Shown here: positions 10,811 to 24,400 of the stretch, in pieces
Numbering within the stretch: the stretch's first letter is position 1
Layout of the letters: each line of letters opens with the position of its first letter
Source of the DNA: Chlorocebus sabaeus
Taxonomy: Eukaryota > Chordata > Mammalia > Primates > Cercopithecidae
Direction of reading: 5' to 3'
Assembly (NCBI RefSeq): GCF_047675955.1
Contig: NW_027327633.1
Coordinates: 124,001-188,000, forward strand
DNA: 64,000 nucleotides
The notes under the pieces: model-generated
Database searches by the model: none
What the model was told of the DNA's origin: nothing
The model's input: only the letters and a program-made list of their open reading frames with translations
Translations under genes and position numbers: made by a program

Positions 10811-13800
10811 AGATGTAACTCTGTGAGATGAATTAAAAGAACGCAGAGCAGTTTCTCAGAAAGCTTCTTTCCAGTTGTGAACGGAAGATATTTCCTTTTT
10901 CACCATAGCCCTCTATGGGCTTCCAAATATCACTTTGCCAATTCCACAAGAACAGACTTAGCGAAAGGCTTCTTGAAGGGAAAGATGTAACTCTGTGAGA
11001 TGAATTAACAGAACACAGAGCAGTTTCTCAGAAAGCTTCTTTCCAGTATTGAACGCAAGATATTTCCTTTTTCACCCTAGCCCTCCATGGGCTTCCAAAT
11101 ATCACTTTGCCAATTCCACAACAACAGCCTTAGCGAAAGGCATCTTGAAGGGAAATATGTAACTCGGTGAGATGAATTAACAGAACACAGAGCAGTTTCT
11201 CAGAAAGCTTCTTTCCAGTATTGAACGCAAGATATTTCCTTTTTCACCATAGCCCTCTATGTGCTTCCAAATATCACTTTGCCAATTCCACAAGAACAGC
11301 CGTAGCGAAAGGCTTCATGAAGGGAAAGATGTAACTCTGTGAGATGAATTAACAGAACACAGAGCAGTTTCTCAGAAAGCTTCTTTCCAGTATTGAACGC
11401 AAGATATTTCCTTTTTTCAGTATCGCTCCATGGACTTCCAAATATCACTTTGCCAATTCCAAAAGAACAGCCTTAGCGAAAGGCTTCTTGAAGGGAAAGA
11501 TGTAACTCTCTGAGATGAATTAACAGAACACAGAGCAGTTTCTCAGAAAGCTTCTTTCCAGTTTTTAACGGAAGATATTTCCTTTTCACCATAGCCCTAT
11601 ATTGGCTTCCAAATACCACTTTGCCAATTCCACAAGAACAGCCTTAGCGAAAGGCTTCTTGAAGGGAAAGATGTAACTCTGTGAGATGAATTAACAGAAC
11701 ACAGAGCAGTTTCTCAGAAAGCTTCTTTCCAGTTTTGAAAGGAAAATAGTTCCTTTTTCACCATAGCCCTCTAAGGGCTTCCAAATATCCCGTTGCCAAT
11801 TCCACAAGAACAGCCTTAGCGAAAGGCTTCTTGAAGGGAAAGATGTACGTCTGTGAGATAAATAAACAGAACACAGAGCAGTTTCTCAGAAAGCTTCTTT
11901 CCAGTTTTGAACGGAAGATACTTCCTTTTTCACCAAAGCCCTCTATGGGCTTCCAAATATCACTTTGCCCATTCCACAAGAACAGCCTTAGCGAAAGGCT
12001 TCTTGAAGGGAAAGATGTAACTCTTAGAGATGAATTAACAGAACACAGAGCAGTTTCTCAGAAAGCTTCTTTCAAGTTTTGAACGCAAGATATTTCCTTT
12101 TTCACAGTAGCCCTCCATGGACTTCCAAATATCACTTTGCCAATTCCACAAGAACAGCCTTAGGGAAAGGCTTCTTGAAGGGAAAGCTGTAACACTGTGA
12201 GTTGAATTAACAGAACACAGAGCAGTTTCTCAGAAACCTTCTTTCCAGTTTTGAACGGAAGATATTTCGTTTTTCACCATAGCCCTCTATGGGCTTCCAA
12301 ATATCACTTTGCCAATTCCACAAGAGCAGCCTTAGCGAAGGGCTTATTGAAGGGAAATATGTAACTCTCTGAGATGAATTAACAGAACACAGAGCAGTTT
12401 CTCAGAAAGCTTCTTTCCAGTTTTGAACGGAAGATATTTCGTTTTTCACCATAGCCCTCTATGGGCTTCCAAATATCCCTTTGCCAATACCACAATAACA
12501 GCCTTAGCCAAAGGCTCCTTGAAGGGAAAGATGTAACTGTGTGAGATGAATTAACACAACACAGAGCAGTTTCTCAGAAAGCTTCTTTCCAGTTTTGAAT
12601 GGAAGATATTTCCTTTTTCACCATAGCCCTCTATGGGCTTCAAAATATCCCTTTGCCAATTCCACAATAACAGCCTTAGCGAAAGGCTTCTTGAAGGGAA
12701 AGATGTAACTCTGTGAGATGAATTAACAGAACACAGAGCAGTTTCTCAGAAAGCTTCTTTCCAGTTTTGAACGGAAGATATTTCCTTTTTCACCATAGCC
12801 CTCTATGGGCTTCCAAATATCACTTTGCCAATTCCGCAAGAACAGCCTAAGCGAAGGGCTTTTTGAAGGGAAAGATGTAAGTCTGTAAGATGAATTAACA
12901 GAACACAGAGCAGTTTCTCAGAAAGCTTCTTTCCAGTTTTGAAGGGAAGATAGTTCCTTTTTCACCATAGCCCTCTATGGGCTCCCAAATATCACTTTGC
13001 CCATTCCACAAGAACAGCCTTAGCGAAAGGCTTCTTGAAGGGAAAGATGTAACTCTTAGAGATGAATTAACAGAACACAGAGCAGTTTCTCAGATAGCTT
13101 CTTTCCAATATTGAACGCAAGATATTTCCTTTTTCACAGTAGCCCTCCATGGACTTCCAAATATCACTTTGCCAATTCCACAAGAACAGCCTTAGCGAAA
13201 GGCTTCTTGAAGGGAAAGCTGTAACTCTGTGAGTTGAATTAACAGAACACAGAGCAGTTTCTCAGAAAGCTTCTTTCCAGTTTTGAACGGAAGATACTTC
13301 GTTTTTCACCATAGCCCTCTATGGGCTTCCAAATATCCCTTTCCCAATTCCACAAGAACAGCCTTAGCGAAAGGCTTCTTGAAGGGAAACATGTAACTCT
13401 GTGAGATGAATTAACAGAACACAGAGCAGTTTCTCAGAAAGCTTCTTTCCAGTTTTGAACGGAAGATATTTCCTTTTTCACCATAGCCTTCTATGGGCTT
13501 CCAAATATCCCTTTGCCAATTCCACAAGAACAGCCTTAGCGAAAGGCTTCTTGAAGGGAAAGATGTAACTCTGTGAGATGAATTAACAGAACACAGAGCA
13601 GTTTCTCAGAAAGCTTCTTTCCAGTTTTGAACGGAAGATATTTCCTTTTTCACCATAGCCCTATATGGGCCTCCAAATATCCCTTTGCCAATTCCACAAG
13701 TACAGCCTTAGCAAAAGGCTTCTTGAAGGGAAAGATGTAACTCTGTGAGATGAATTAACAGAACACAGAGCAGTTTCTCAGAAAGCTTCTTTCCAGTTTT

Positions 13801-13825
13801 GAACGGAAGATATTTCCTTTTCACC

Positions 13826-15840
13826 ATAGCCCTCTTTGGGCTTCCAAATATCCCTTTGCCAATTACACAAGAACAGCCTTAGCGAAAGGCTTCTTAAATT
13901 GAAAGATGTAACTCTGTGAGATGAAATAACAGAACACAGAGCAGTTTCTCAGAAAGCTTCTTTCCAGTATTGAACGCAAGATATTTCCTTTTTCACCGTA
14001 GTCCTCTGTGGCCTTCCAAATATCACTTTGCCAATTCCACAAGAACAGTCTTAGCGAAAGGCTTCTTGAAGGCAAAGATGTAGCTCTGTGAGATGAATTA
14101 ACAGAACACAGAGCAGTTTCTCAGAAAGCTTCTTTCCAGTTTTGAACGGAAGATATTTCCTTTTTCACCATAGCCCTCTATGGGCTTCCAAATATCACTT
14201 TGCCAATTCCACAAGAACAGCCTTAGCGAAAATCTTCTTGAAGGGAAAGATGTAACTCTGTGAGATGAATTAACAGAACACAGAGCAGTTTCTCAGAAAG
14301 CTTCTTTCCAGTATTGAACGCAAGATATTTCCTTTTTTCAGTATCAATCCATGGACTTCCAAATATGACTTTGCCAATTCCAAAAGAACAGCCTTAGCGA
14401 AAGGCTTCTTGAAGGGAAAGATGTAACTCTGTGAGATGAATTAACAGAACACAGAGCAGTTTCTCAGAAATCTTCTTTCCAGTTTTTAACGGAAGATATT
14501 TCCTTTTTCACCATAGCCCTATATGGGCTTCCAAATATCACTTTGCCAATTCCACAAGAACAGCCTTATCGAAAGGCTTCTTTAAGGGAAAGATGTAACT
14601 GTGTGAGATGAATTAACAGAACACAGAGCAGTTTCTCAGAAAGCTTCTTTCCAGTTTTGAAAGGAAAATACTTCCTTTTTCACCATAGCCCTCTAAGGGC
14701 TTCCAAATATCCCGTTGCCAATTCCACAAGAACAGCCTTAGCGAAAGGCTTCTTGAAGGGACAGATGTAACTCTGTGAGATGAATTAACAGAACACAGAG
14801 CAGTTTCTCAGAAAGCTACTTTCCAGTTTTGAACGGAAGATATTTCCTTTTTCACCATAGCCCTCTATGGGCTTCCAAATATCACTTTGCCAATTCCACA
14901 AGAACAGCCTAAGCGAAGGGCTTTTTGAAGGGAAAGATGTAAGTCTGTAAGATGAATTAACAGAACACAGAGCAGTTTCTCAGAAAGCTTCTTTCCAGTT
15001 TTGAAGGGAAGATACTTCCTTTTTCACCATAAACCTCTATGGGCTTCCAAATATCACTTTGCCCATTCCACAAGAACAGCCTTAGCGAAAGGCTTCTTGA
15101 AGGGAAAGATGTAACTCTTAGAGATGAATTAACAGAACACAGAGCAGTTTCTCAGATAGCTTCTTTCCAATATTGAACGCAAGATATTTCCTTTTTCACA
15201 GTACCCCTCCATGGACTTCCAAATATCACTTTGCCAATACCACAAGAACAGCCTTAGCGAAAGGCTTCTTGAAGGGAAAGGTGTAACTCTGTGAGTTGAA
15301 TTAACAGAACACAGAGCAGTTTCTCAGAAAGCTTCTTTCCAGTTTTGAACGGAAGATATTTCCTTTTTCACCATAGCCCTCTAAGGGCTTCCAAATATCA
15401 CTTTGCCAATTCCACAAGAACAACCTTAGCGAAAGGATTCATGAAGGGAAAGATGTAACTCTGTGAGATGAATTAAAATTACGCAGAGCAGTTTCTCAGA
15501 AAGCTTCTTTCCAGTTTTGAAAGGAAGATATTTCCTTTTTCACCATAGCCCTCTATGGGCTTCCAAATATCCCTTTGCCAATTCAACAAGAACAGCCTTA
15601 GCGAAAGGATTCCTGAAGGGAAAGATGTAACTCTTTGTGATGAATTAACAGAACACAGAGCAGTTTCTCAGAAAGCTTCTTTCCAGTTTTGAACGGAAGA
15701 TATTTCCTTTTTCACCATAGCCCTCTATGGGCTTCCAAATATCCCTTTGCCAATTCCACAAGAACAGCCTTAGCGAAAGGCTTCTTGAAGGGAAAGATGT
15801 AACTCTGTGAGATGAATTAACAGAACACAGAGCAGTTTCT
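13826..15840. repeat. Internal duplicate of 6.95-8.97 kb
   Basis: Offset 6,875: ATAGCCCTCTTTGGG at 6951 and 13826, GATGAAATAAC at 7046 and 13921, CATAAACCTC at 8154 and 15029, CACAGTACCCC at 8322 and 15197, AAAATTACGCAG near 8599 and 15474. A few copy-specific bases exist, such as CAACATTAGC (8546) against CAACCTTAGC (15421). The match ends near 15840, where a TATTGAACGCAAG monomer replaces the expected TTTTGAACGGAAG one. Confidence 0.8.
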
Positions 15841-16017
15841 CAGAAAGCTTCTTTCCAGTATTGAACGCAAGATATTTCCTTTTTCACCATAGCCCTCTAT
15901 GGGCTTCCAAATATCACTTTGCCAATTCCACAAGAACAGCCTTAGCGAAGGGCTTATTGAAGGGAAAGATGTAACTCTGTGAGATGAATTAACAGAACAC
16001 AGAGCAGTTTCTCAGAA

Positions 16018-17770
16018 AGCTTTTTTCCAGTATTGAACGCAAGTTATTTCCTTTTTCACCGTTGCCCTCTGTGGCCTTCCAAATATCCCTTTGCCAATTC
16101 CACAAGAACAGTCTTAGCGAAAGGCTTCTTGAAGGCAAAGATGTAGCTCTGTGAGATGAATTAACAGAACACAGAGCAGTTTCTCAGAAAGCTTCTTTCC
16201 AGTTTTGAACGGAAGATATTTCCTTTTTCACCATAGCCCTCTATGGGCTTCCAAATATCCCTTTGCCAATTCCACAAGAACAGCCTTAGCGAAAGGCTTC
16301 TTGAAGGGAAAGATGTAACTCTGTGAGATGAATTAACAGAACACAGAGCAGTTTCTCAGAAAGCTTCTTTCCAGTTTTGAACGGAAGATATTTCCTTTTT
16401 CACCATAGCCCTCTATGGGCTTCCAAATATCCCTTTGCCATTTCCACAAGAACAGCCTTAGCGAAAGGCTTCTTGAAGGGAAAGATGTAACTCTGTGAGA
16501 TGAATTAACAGAACACAGAGCAGTTTCTCAGAAAGCTTCTTTCCAGTTTTGAACGTAAGATATTTCCTTTTTCACCATAGCCCTCTATGGGCTTCCAAAT
16601 ATCACTTTGCCAACTCCACAAGAACAGCCTTAGCGAAAGGCTTCTTGAAGGGAAAGATGTAACACTGTGGGTTGAATTAACAGAACAAAGAGCAGTTTCT
16701 CAGAAAGCTTCTTTCCAGTTTTGAACGGAAGATATTTCGTTTTTCACCATAGCCCTCTATGGGCTTCCAAATATCCCTTTGCCAATTCCACAAGAACAGC
16801 CTTAGCGAAAGGCTTATTGAAGGGAAAGATGTAACTCTGTGAGATGAATTAACAGAACACACAGCAGTTTCTCAGAAAGCTTCTTTCCAGTTTTGAACGG
16901 AAGATATTTCCTTTTTCACCATAGCCCTCTATGGGCTTCTAAATATCACTTTGCCAATTCCACAAGAACAGCCTTAGCGAAAGGCTTCTTGAAGGGAAAG
17001 ATGTAACTCTGTGAGATGAATTAACAGAACACAGAGCAGTTTCTCAGAAAGCTTCTTTCCAGTATTGAACGCAAGATATTTCCTTTTTCACCATAGCCCT
17101 CTATGGGCTTCCAAATATCACTTTGCCAATTCCACAAGAACAGCCTCAGCGAAGGGCTTATTGAAGGGAAAGATGTAACTCTGTGAGATGAATTAACAGA
17201 ACACAGAGCAGTTTCTCAGAAAGCTTTTTTCCAGTATTGAACGCAAGATATTTCCTTTTTCACCGTTGCCCTCTGTGGCCTTCCAAATATCACTTTGCCA
17301 ATTCCACAAGAACAGTCTTAGCGAAAGGCTTCTTGAAGGAAAAGATGTAGCTCTGTGAGATGAATTAACAGAACACAGAGCAGTTTCTCAGAAAGCTTCT
17401 TTCCAGTTTTGAACGGAAGATATTTCCTTTTTCACCATAGCCCTCTATGGGCTTCCAAATATCACTTTGCCAATTCCACAAGAACAGCCTTAGCGAAAGG
17501 CTTCTTGAAGGGAAAGATGTAACTCTGTGAGATGAATTAACAGAACACAGAGCAGTTTCTCAGAAAGCTTCTTTCCAGTATTGAACGCAAGATATTTCCT
17601 TTTTCACCATAGCCCTCTATGGGCTTCCAAATATCACTTTGCCAATTCCACAAGAACAGCCTTAGCGAAAGGCTTCTTGAAGGGAAAGATGTAACTCTGT
17701 GAGATGAATTAACAGAACACAGAGCAGTTTCTCAGAAAGCTTCTTTCCAGTATTGAACGCAAGATATTTC
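16018..17770. repeat. Rearranged internal duplicate of 8.93-10.38 kb
   Basis: AGCTTTTTTCC at 16018 pairs with 9831 (offset 6,187). From about 16327 the sequence instead follows 8936 onward at offset 7,391: CCCTTTGCCATTTCC at 9040 and 16431, the ACACTGTGGGTTG monomer at 9271 and 16662, and AGCTTTTTT at 9831 and 17222. About seven monomers are therefore re-used out of order. The match ends at 17770, where the T-rich variant replaces a normal box. Confidence 0.7.
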
Positions 17771-18472
17771 CTTTTTTCAGTATCCCTCCATGGACTTCCA
17801 AATATCATTTTGCCAATTCCAAAAGAACAGCCTTAGCGAAAGGCTTCTTGAAGGGAAAGATGTAACTCTGTGAGATGAATTAACAGAACACAGAGCATTT
17901 TCTCAGAAATCTTCTTTCCAGTTTTTAACGGAAGATATTTCCTTTTTCACCATAGCCCTATATTGGCTTCCAAATATCACTTTGCCAATTGCACAAGAAC
18001 AGCCTTAGCGAAAGGCTTCTTGAAGGGAAAGATGTAACTCTGTGAGATGAATTAACATAACACAGAGCAGTTTCTCAGAAAGCTTCTTTCCAGTTTTGAA
18101 AGGAAAATACTTCCTTTTTCACCATAGCCCTCTAAGGGCTTCCAAATATCCCGTTGCCAATTCCACAAGAACAGCCTTAGCGAAAGGCTTCTTGAAGGGA
18201 AAGATGTAACTCTGTGAGATGAATTAACAGAACGCAGAGCAGTTTCTCAGAAAGCTTCTTTCCAGTTTTGAACGGAAGATATTTCCTTTTTCACCATAGC
18301 CCTCTATGGGCTTCCAAATATCCCTTTGCCAATTCCACAAGAACAGCCTAAGAGAAGGGCTTTTTGAAGGGAAAGATGTAAGTCGGTGAGATGAATTAAC
18401 AGAACACATAGCAGTTTCTCAGAAAGCTTCTTTCCAGTTTTGAACGGAAGATACTTCCTTTTTCACCATAGC
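17770..18472. repeat. Four-monomer segment shared with 45.4 kb and 63.1 kb
   Basis: It carries rare markers in order: GAGCATTTTCTCAG (about 17894), CCCTATATTGGC, AATTGCACAAG (about 17988), AACATAACACAG (about 18053), GGAAAATACTTCC and CCTAAGAGAAGGG (about 18347). The same order occurs at 45403-45860 and 63119-63580, and again in copy 2 at 28.2-28.7 kb. This links the 10,314-bp unit with the 17.9-kb unit. Confidence 0.75.
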
Positions 18473-21400
18473 CCTCTATGGGCTTCCAAATATCACTTTG
18501 CCCATTCCACAAGAACAGCCTTAGCGAAAGGCTTCTTGAAGGGAAAGATGTAACTCTTAGAGATGAATTAACAGAACACAGAGCAGTTTCTCAGATAGCT
18601 TCTTTCCAATATTGAACGCAAGATATTTCCTTTTTCACAGTACCCCTCCATGGACTTCCAAATATCACTTTGCCAATACCACAAGAACAGCCTTAGCGAA
18701 AGGCTTCTTGAAGGGAAAGGTGTAACTCTGTGAGTTGAATTAACAGAACACAGAGCAGTTTCTCAGAAAGCTTCTTTCCAGTTTTGAACGGAAGATATTT
18801 CCTTTTTCACCATAGCCCTCTAAGGGCTTCCAAATATCACTTTGCCAATTCCACAAGAACAACATTAGCGAAAGGATTCATGAAGGGAAAGGTGTAACTC
18901 TGTGAGATGAATTAAAATTACGCAGAGTAGTTTCTCAGAAAGCTTCTTTCCAGTTTTGAAAGGAAGATATTTCCTTTTTCACCATAGCCCTCTATGGGCT
19001 TCCAAATATCCCTTTGCCAATTCAACAAGAACAGCCTTAGCGAAAGGATTCCTGAAGGGAAAGATGTAACTCTTTGTGATGAATTAACAGAACACAGAGC
19101 AGTTTCTCAGAAAGGTTCTTTCCAGTTTTGAACGGAAGATATTTCCTTTTTCACCATAGCCCTCTATGGGCTTCCAAATATCCCTTTGCCAATTCCACAA
19201 GAACAGCCTTAGCGAAAGGCTTCTTGAAGGGAAAGATGTAACTCTGTGAGATGAATTAACAGAACACAGAGCAGTTTCTCAGAAAGCTTCTTTCCAGTTT
19301 TGAACGGAAGATATTTCCTTTTTCACCATAGCCCTCTATGGGCTTCCAAATATCCCTTTGCCATTTCCACAAGAACAGCCTTAGCGAAAGGCTTCTTGAA
19401 GGGAAAGATGTAACTCTGTGAGATGAATTAACAGAACACAGAGCAGTTTCTCAGAAAGCTTCTTTCCAGTTTTGAACGTAAGATATTTCCTTTTTCACCA
19501 TAGCCCTCTATGGGCTTCCAAATATCACTTTGCCAACTCCACAAGAACAGCCTTAGCGAAAGGCTTCTTGAAGGGAAAGATGTAACACTGTGGGTTGAAT
19601 TAACAGAACAAAGAGCAGTTTCTCAGAAAGCTTCTTTCCAGTTTTGAACGGAAGATATTTCGTTTTTCACCATAGCCCTCTATGGGCTTCCAAATATCCC
19701 TTTGCCAATTCCACAAGAACAGCCTTAGCGAAAGGCTTATTGAAGGGAAAGATGTAACTCTGTGAGATGAATTAACAGAACACACAGCAGTTTCTCAGAA
19801 AGCTTCTTTCCAGTTTTGAACGGAAGATATTTCCTTTTTCACCATAGCCCTCTATGGGCTTCCAAATATCACTTTGCGAATTCCACAAGAACAGCCTTAG
19901 CGAAAGGCTTCTTGAAGGGAAAGATGTAACTCTGTGAGATGAATTAACAGAACACAGAGCAGTTTCTCAGAAAGCTTCTTTCCAGTATTGAACGCAAGAT
20001 ATTTCCTTTTTCACCATAGCCCTCTATGGGCTTCCAAATATCACTTTGCCAATTCCACAAGAACAGCCTTAGCGAAGGGCTTATTGAAGGGAAAGATGTA
20101 ACTCTGTGAGATGAATTAACAGAACACAGAGCAGTTTCTCAGAAAGCTTTTTTCCAGTATTGAACGCAAGATATTTCCTTTTTCACCGTTGCCCTCTGTG
20201 GCCTTCCAAATATCCCTTTGCCAATTCCACAAGAACAGTCTTAGCGAAAGGCTTCTTGAAGGCAAAGATGTAGCTCTGTGAGATGAATTAACAGAACACA
20301 GAGCAGTTTCTCAGAAAGCTTCTTTCCAGTTTTGAACGGAAGATATTTCCTTTTTCACCATAGCCCTCTATGGGCTTCCAAATATCCCTTTGCCAATTCC
20401 ACAAGAACAGCCTTAGCGAAAGGCTTCTTGAAGGGAAAGATGTAACTCTGTGAGATGAATTAACAGAACACAGAGCAGTTTCTCAGAAAGCTTCTTTCCA
20501 GTATTGAACGCAAGATATTTCCTTTTTCACCATAGCCCTCTAAGGGCTTCCAAATATCACTTTGCCAATTCCACAAGAACAGCCTTAGCGAAAGGCTTCT
20601 TGAAGGGAAAGATGTAACTCTGTGAGATGAATTAACAGAACACAGAGCAGTTTCTCAGAAAGCTTCTTTCCAGTATTGAACGCAAGATATTTCCTTTTTC
20701 ACCGTAGTGCTCTGTGGCCTTCCAAATATCACTTTGCCAATTCCACAAGAACAGTCTTAGCGAAAGGCTTCTTGAAGGCAAAGATGTAGCTCTGTGAGAT
20801 GAATTAACAGAACACAGAGCAGTTTCTCAGAAAGCTTCTTTCCAGTTTTGAACCGAAGATATTTCCTTTTTCACCATAGCCCTCTATGGGCTTCCAAATA
20901 TCACTTTGCCAATTCCACAAGAACAGCCTTAGCGAAAGGCTTCTTGAAGGGAAAGATGTAACTCTGTGAGATGAATTAACAGAACGCAGAGCAGTTTCCC
21001 AGAATGCTTCTTTCCAGTATTGAACGCAAGATATTTCCTTTTTTCAGTATCCCTCCATGGACTTCCAAATATCACTTTGCCAATTCCACAAGAACAGCAT
21101 TAGCGAAAGGATTCATGAAGGGAAAGATGTAACTCTGTGAGATGAATTAAAAGAACGCAGAGCAGTTTCTCAGAAAGCTTCTTTCCAGTTGTGAACGGAA
21201 GATATTTCCTTTTTCACCATAGCCCTCTATGGGCTTCCAAATATCACTTTGCCAATTCCACAAGAACAGACTTAGCGAAAGGCTTCTTGAAGGGAAAGAT
21301 GTAACTCTGTGAGATGAATTAACAGAACACAGAGCAGTTTCTCAGAAAGCTTCTTTCCAGTATTGAACGCAAGATATTTCCTTTTTCACCCTAGCCCTCC

Positions 21401-24400
21401 ATGGGCTTCCAAATATCACTTTGCCAATTCCACAACAACAGCCTTAGCGAAAGGCATCTTGAAGGGAAATATGTAACTCGGTGAGATGAATTAACAGAAC
21501 ACAGAGCAGTTTCTCAGAAAGCTTCTTTCCAGTATTGAACGCAAGATATTTCCTTTTTCACCATAGCCCTCTATGTGCTTCCAAATATCACTTTGCCAAT
21601 TCCACAAGAACAGCCGTAGCGAAAGGCTTCATGAAGGGAAAGATGTAACTCTGTGAGATGAATTAACAGAACACAGAGCAGTTTCTCAGAAAGCTTCTTT
21701 CCAGTATTGAACGCAAGATATTTCCTTTTTTCAGTATCGCTCCATGGACTTCCAAATATCACTTTGCCAATTCCAAAAGAACAGCCTTAGCGAAAGGCTT
21801 CTTGAAGGGAAAGATGTAACTCTCTGAGATGAATTAACAGAACACAGAGCAGTTTCTCAGAAAGCTTCTTTCCAGTTTTTAACGGAAGATATTTCCTTTT
21901 CACCATAGCCCTATATTGGCTTCCAAATACCACTTTGCCAATTCCACAAGAACAGCCTTAGCGAAAGGCTTCTTGAAGGGAAAGATGTAACTCTGTGAGA
22001 TGAATTAACAGAACACAGAGCAGTTTCTCAGAAAGCTTCTTTCCAGTTTTGAAAGGAAAATAGTTCCTTTTTCACCATAGCCCTCTAAGGGCTTCCAAAT
22101 ATCCCGTTGCCAATTCCACAAGAACAGCCTTAGCGAAAGGCTTCTTGAAGGGAAAGATGTACGTCTGTGAGATAAATAAACAGAACACAGAGCAGTTTCT
22201 CAGAAAGCTTCTTTCCAGTTTTGAACGGAAGATACTTCCTTTTTCACCAAAGCCCTCTATGGGCTTCCAAATATCACTTTGCCCATTCCACAAGAACAGC
22301 CTTAGCGAAAGGCTTCTTGAAGGGAAAGATGTAACTCTTAGAGATGAATTAACAGAACACAGAGCAGTTTCTCAGAAAGCTTCTTTCAAGTTTTGAACGC
22401 AAGATATTTCCTTTTTCACAGTAGCCCTCCATGGACTTCCAAATATCACTTTGCCAATTCCACAAGAACAGCCTTAGGGAAAGGCTTCTTGAAGGGAAAG
22501 CTGTAACACTGTGAGTTGAATTAACAGAACACAGAGCAGTTTCTCAGAAACCTTCTTTCCAGTTTTGAACGGAAGATATTTCGTTTTTCACCATAGCCCT
22601 CTATGGGCTTCCAAATATCACTTTGCCAATTCCACAAGAGCAGCCTTAGCGAAGGGCTTATTGAAGGGAAATATGTAACTCTCTGAGATGAATTAACAGA
22701 ACACAGAGCAGTTTCTCAGAAAGCTTCTTTCCAGTTTTGAACGGAAGATATTTCGTTTTTCACCATAGCCCTCTATGGGCTTCCAAATATCCCTTTGCCA
22801 ATACCACAATAACAGCCTTAGCCAAAGGCTCCTTGAAGGGAAAGATGTAACTGTGTGAGATGAATTAACACAACACAGAGCAGTTTCTCAGAAAGCTTCT
22901 TTCCAGTTTTGAATGGAAGATATTTCCTTTTTCACCATAGCCCTCTATGGGCTTCAAAATATCCCTTTGCCAATTCCACAATAACAGCCTTAGCGAAAGG
23001 CTTCTTGAAGGGAAAGATGTAACTCTGTGAGATGAATTAACAGAACACAGAGCAGTTTCTCAGAAAGCTTCTTTCCAGTTTTGAACGGAAGATATTTCCT
23101 TTTTCACCATAGCCCTCTATGGGCTTCCAAATATCACTTTGCCAATTCCGCAAGAACAGCCTAAGCGAAGGGCTTTTTGAAGGGAAAGATGTAAGTCTGT
23201 AAGATGAATTAACAGAACACAGAGCAGTTTCTCAGAAAGCTTCTTTCCAGTTTTGAAGGGAAGATAGTTCCTTTTTCACCATAGCCCTCTATGGGCTCCC
23301 AAATATCACTTTGCCCATTCCACAAGAACAGCCTTAGCGAAAGGCTTCTTGAAGGGAAAGATGTAACTCTTAGAGATGAATTAACAGAACACAGAGCAGT
23401 TTCTCAGATAGCTTCTTTCCAATATTGAACGCAAGATATTTCCTTTTTCACAGTAGCCCTCCATGGACTTCCAAATATCACTTTGCCAATTCCACAAGAA
23501 CAGCCTTAGCGAAAGGCTTCTTGAAGGGAAAGCTGTAACGCTGTGAGTTGAATTAACAGAACACAGAGCAGTTTCTCAGAAAGCTTCTTTCCAGTTTTGA
23601 ACGGAAGATACTTCGTTTTTCACCATAGCCCTCTATGGGCTTCCAAATATCCCTTTCCCAATTCCACAAGAACAGCCTTAGCGAAAGGCTTCTTGAAGGG
23701 AAACATGTAACTCTGTGAGATGAATTAACAGAACACAGAGCAGTTTCTCAGAAAGCTTCTTTCCAGTTTTGAACGGAAGATATTTCCTTTTTCACCATAG
23801 CCTTCTATGGGCTTCCAAATATCCCTTTGCCAATTCCACAAGAACAGCCTTAGCGAAAGGCTTCTTGAAGGGAAAGATGTAACTCTGTGAGATGAATTAA
23901 CAGAACACAGAGCAGTTTCTCAGAAAGCTTCTTTCCAGTTTTGAACGGAAGATATTTCCTTTTTCACCATAGCCCTATATGGGCCTCCAAATATCCCTTT
24001 GCCAATTCCACAAGTACAGCCTTAGCAAAAGGCTTCTTGAAGGGAAAGATGTAACTCTGTGAGATGAATTAACAGAACACAGAGCAGTTTCTCAGAAAGC
24101 TTCTTTCCAGTTTTGAACGGAAGATATTTCCTTTTCACCATAGCCCTCTTTGGGCTTCCAAATATCCCTTTGCCAATTACACAAGAACAGCCTTAGCGAA
24201 AGGCTTCTTAAATTGAAAGATGTAACTCTGTGAGATGAAATAACAGAACACAGAGCAGTTTCTCAGAAAGCTTCTTTCCAGTATTGAACGCAAGATATTT
24301 CCTTTTTCACCGTAGTCCTCTGTGGCCTTCCAAATATCACTTTGCCAATTCCACAAGAACAGTCTTAGCGAAAGGCTTCTTGAAGGCAAAGATGTAGCTC

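Larger units (their letters stand above)
8159..18472. repeat. Higher-order unit, copy 1 (10,314 bp, 60 monomers)
   Basis: Shifted by 10,314 bp this unit coincides with 18473-28786. The left edge is exact: AAACC at 8156-8160 against AGCCC at 18470-18474 is the last difference. Its length is 60 x 172 minus 6, accounted for by four 171-bp T-rich monomers (10723, 11410, 14331, 17770) and two monomers with a shortened T tract (about 11581 and 13818). Rare markers repeated in copy 2 include AAAGGTTCTTT (about 8799), TTAGGGAAAGG (about 12159), GAATGGAAG (about 12598), TTATCGAAAGG (about 14567), AGCTACTTTCC (about 14815) and CTTCTAAATATC (about 16937). Confidence 0.9.

Noticed and set aside
11831..12082. 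Plus-strand open reading frame of 83 codons, repeated at 22145-22396
   Set aside because: It arises from the GATAAATAAAC variant in a monomer and is copied by the 10,314-bp duplication. It has no coding features.
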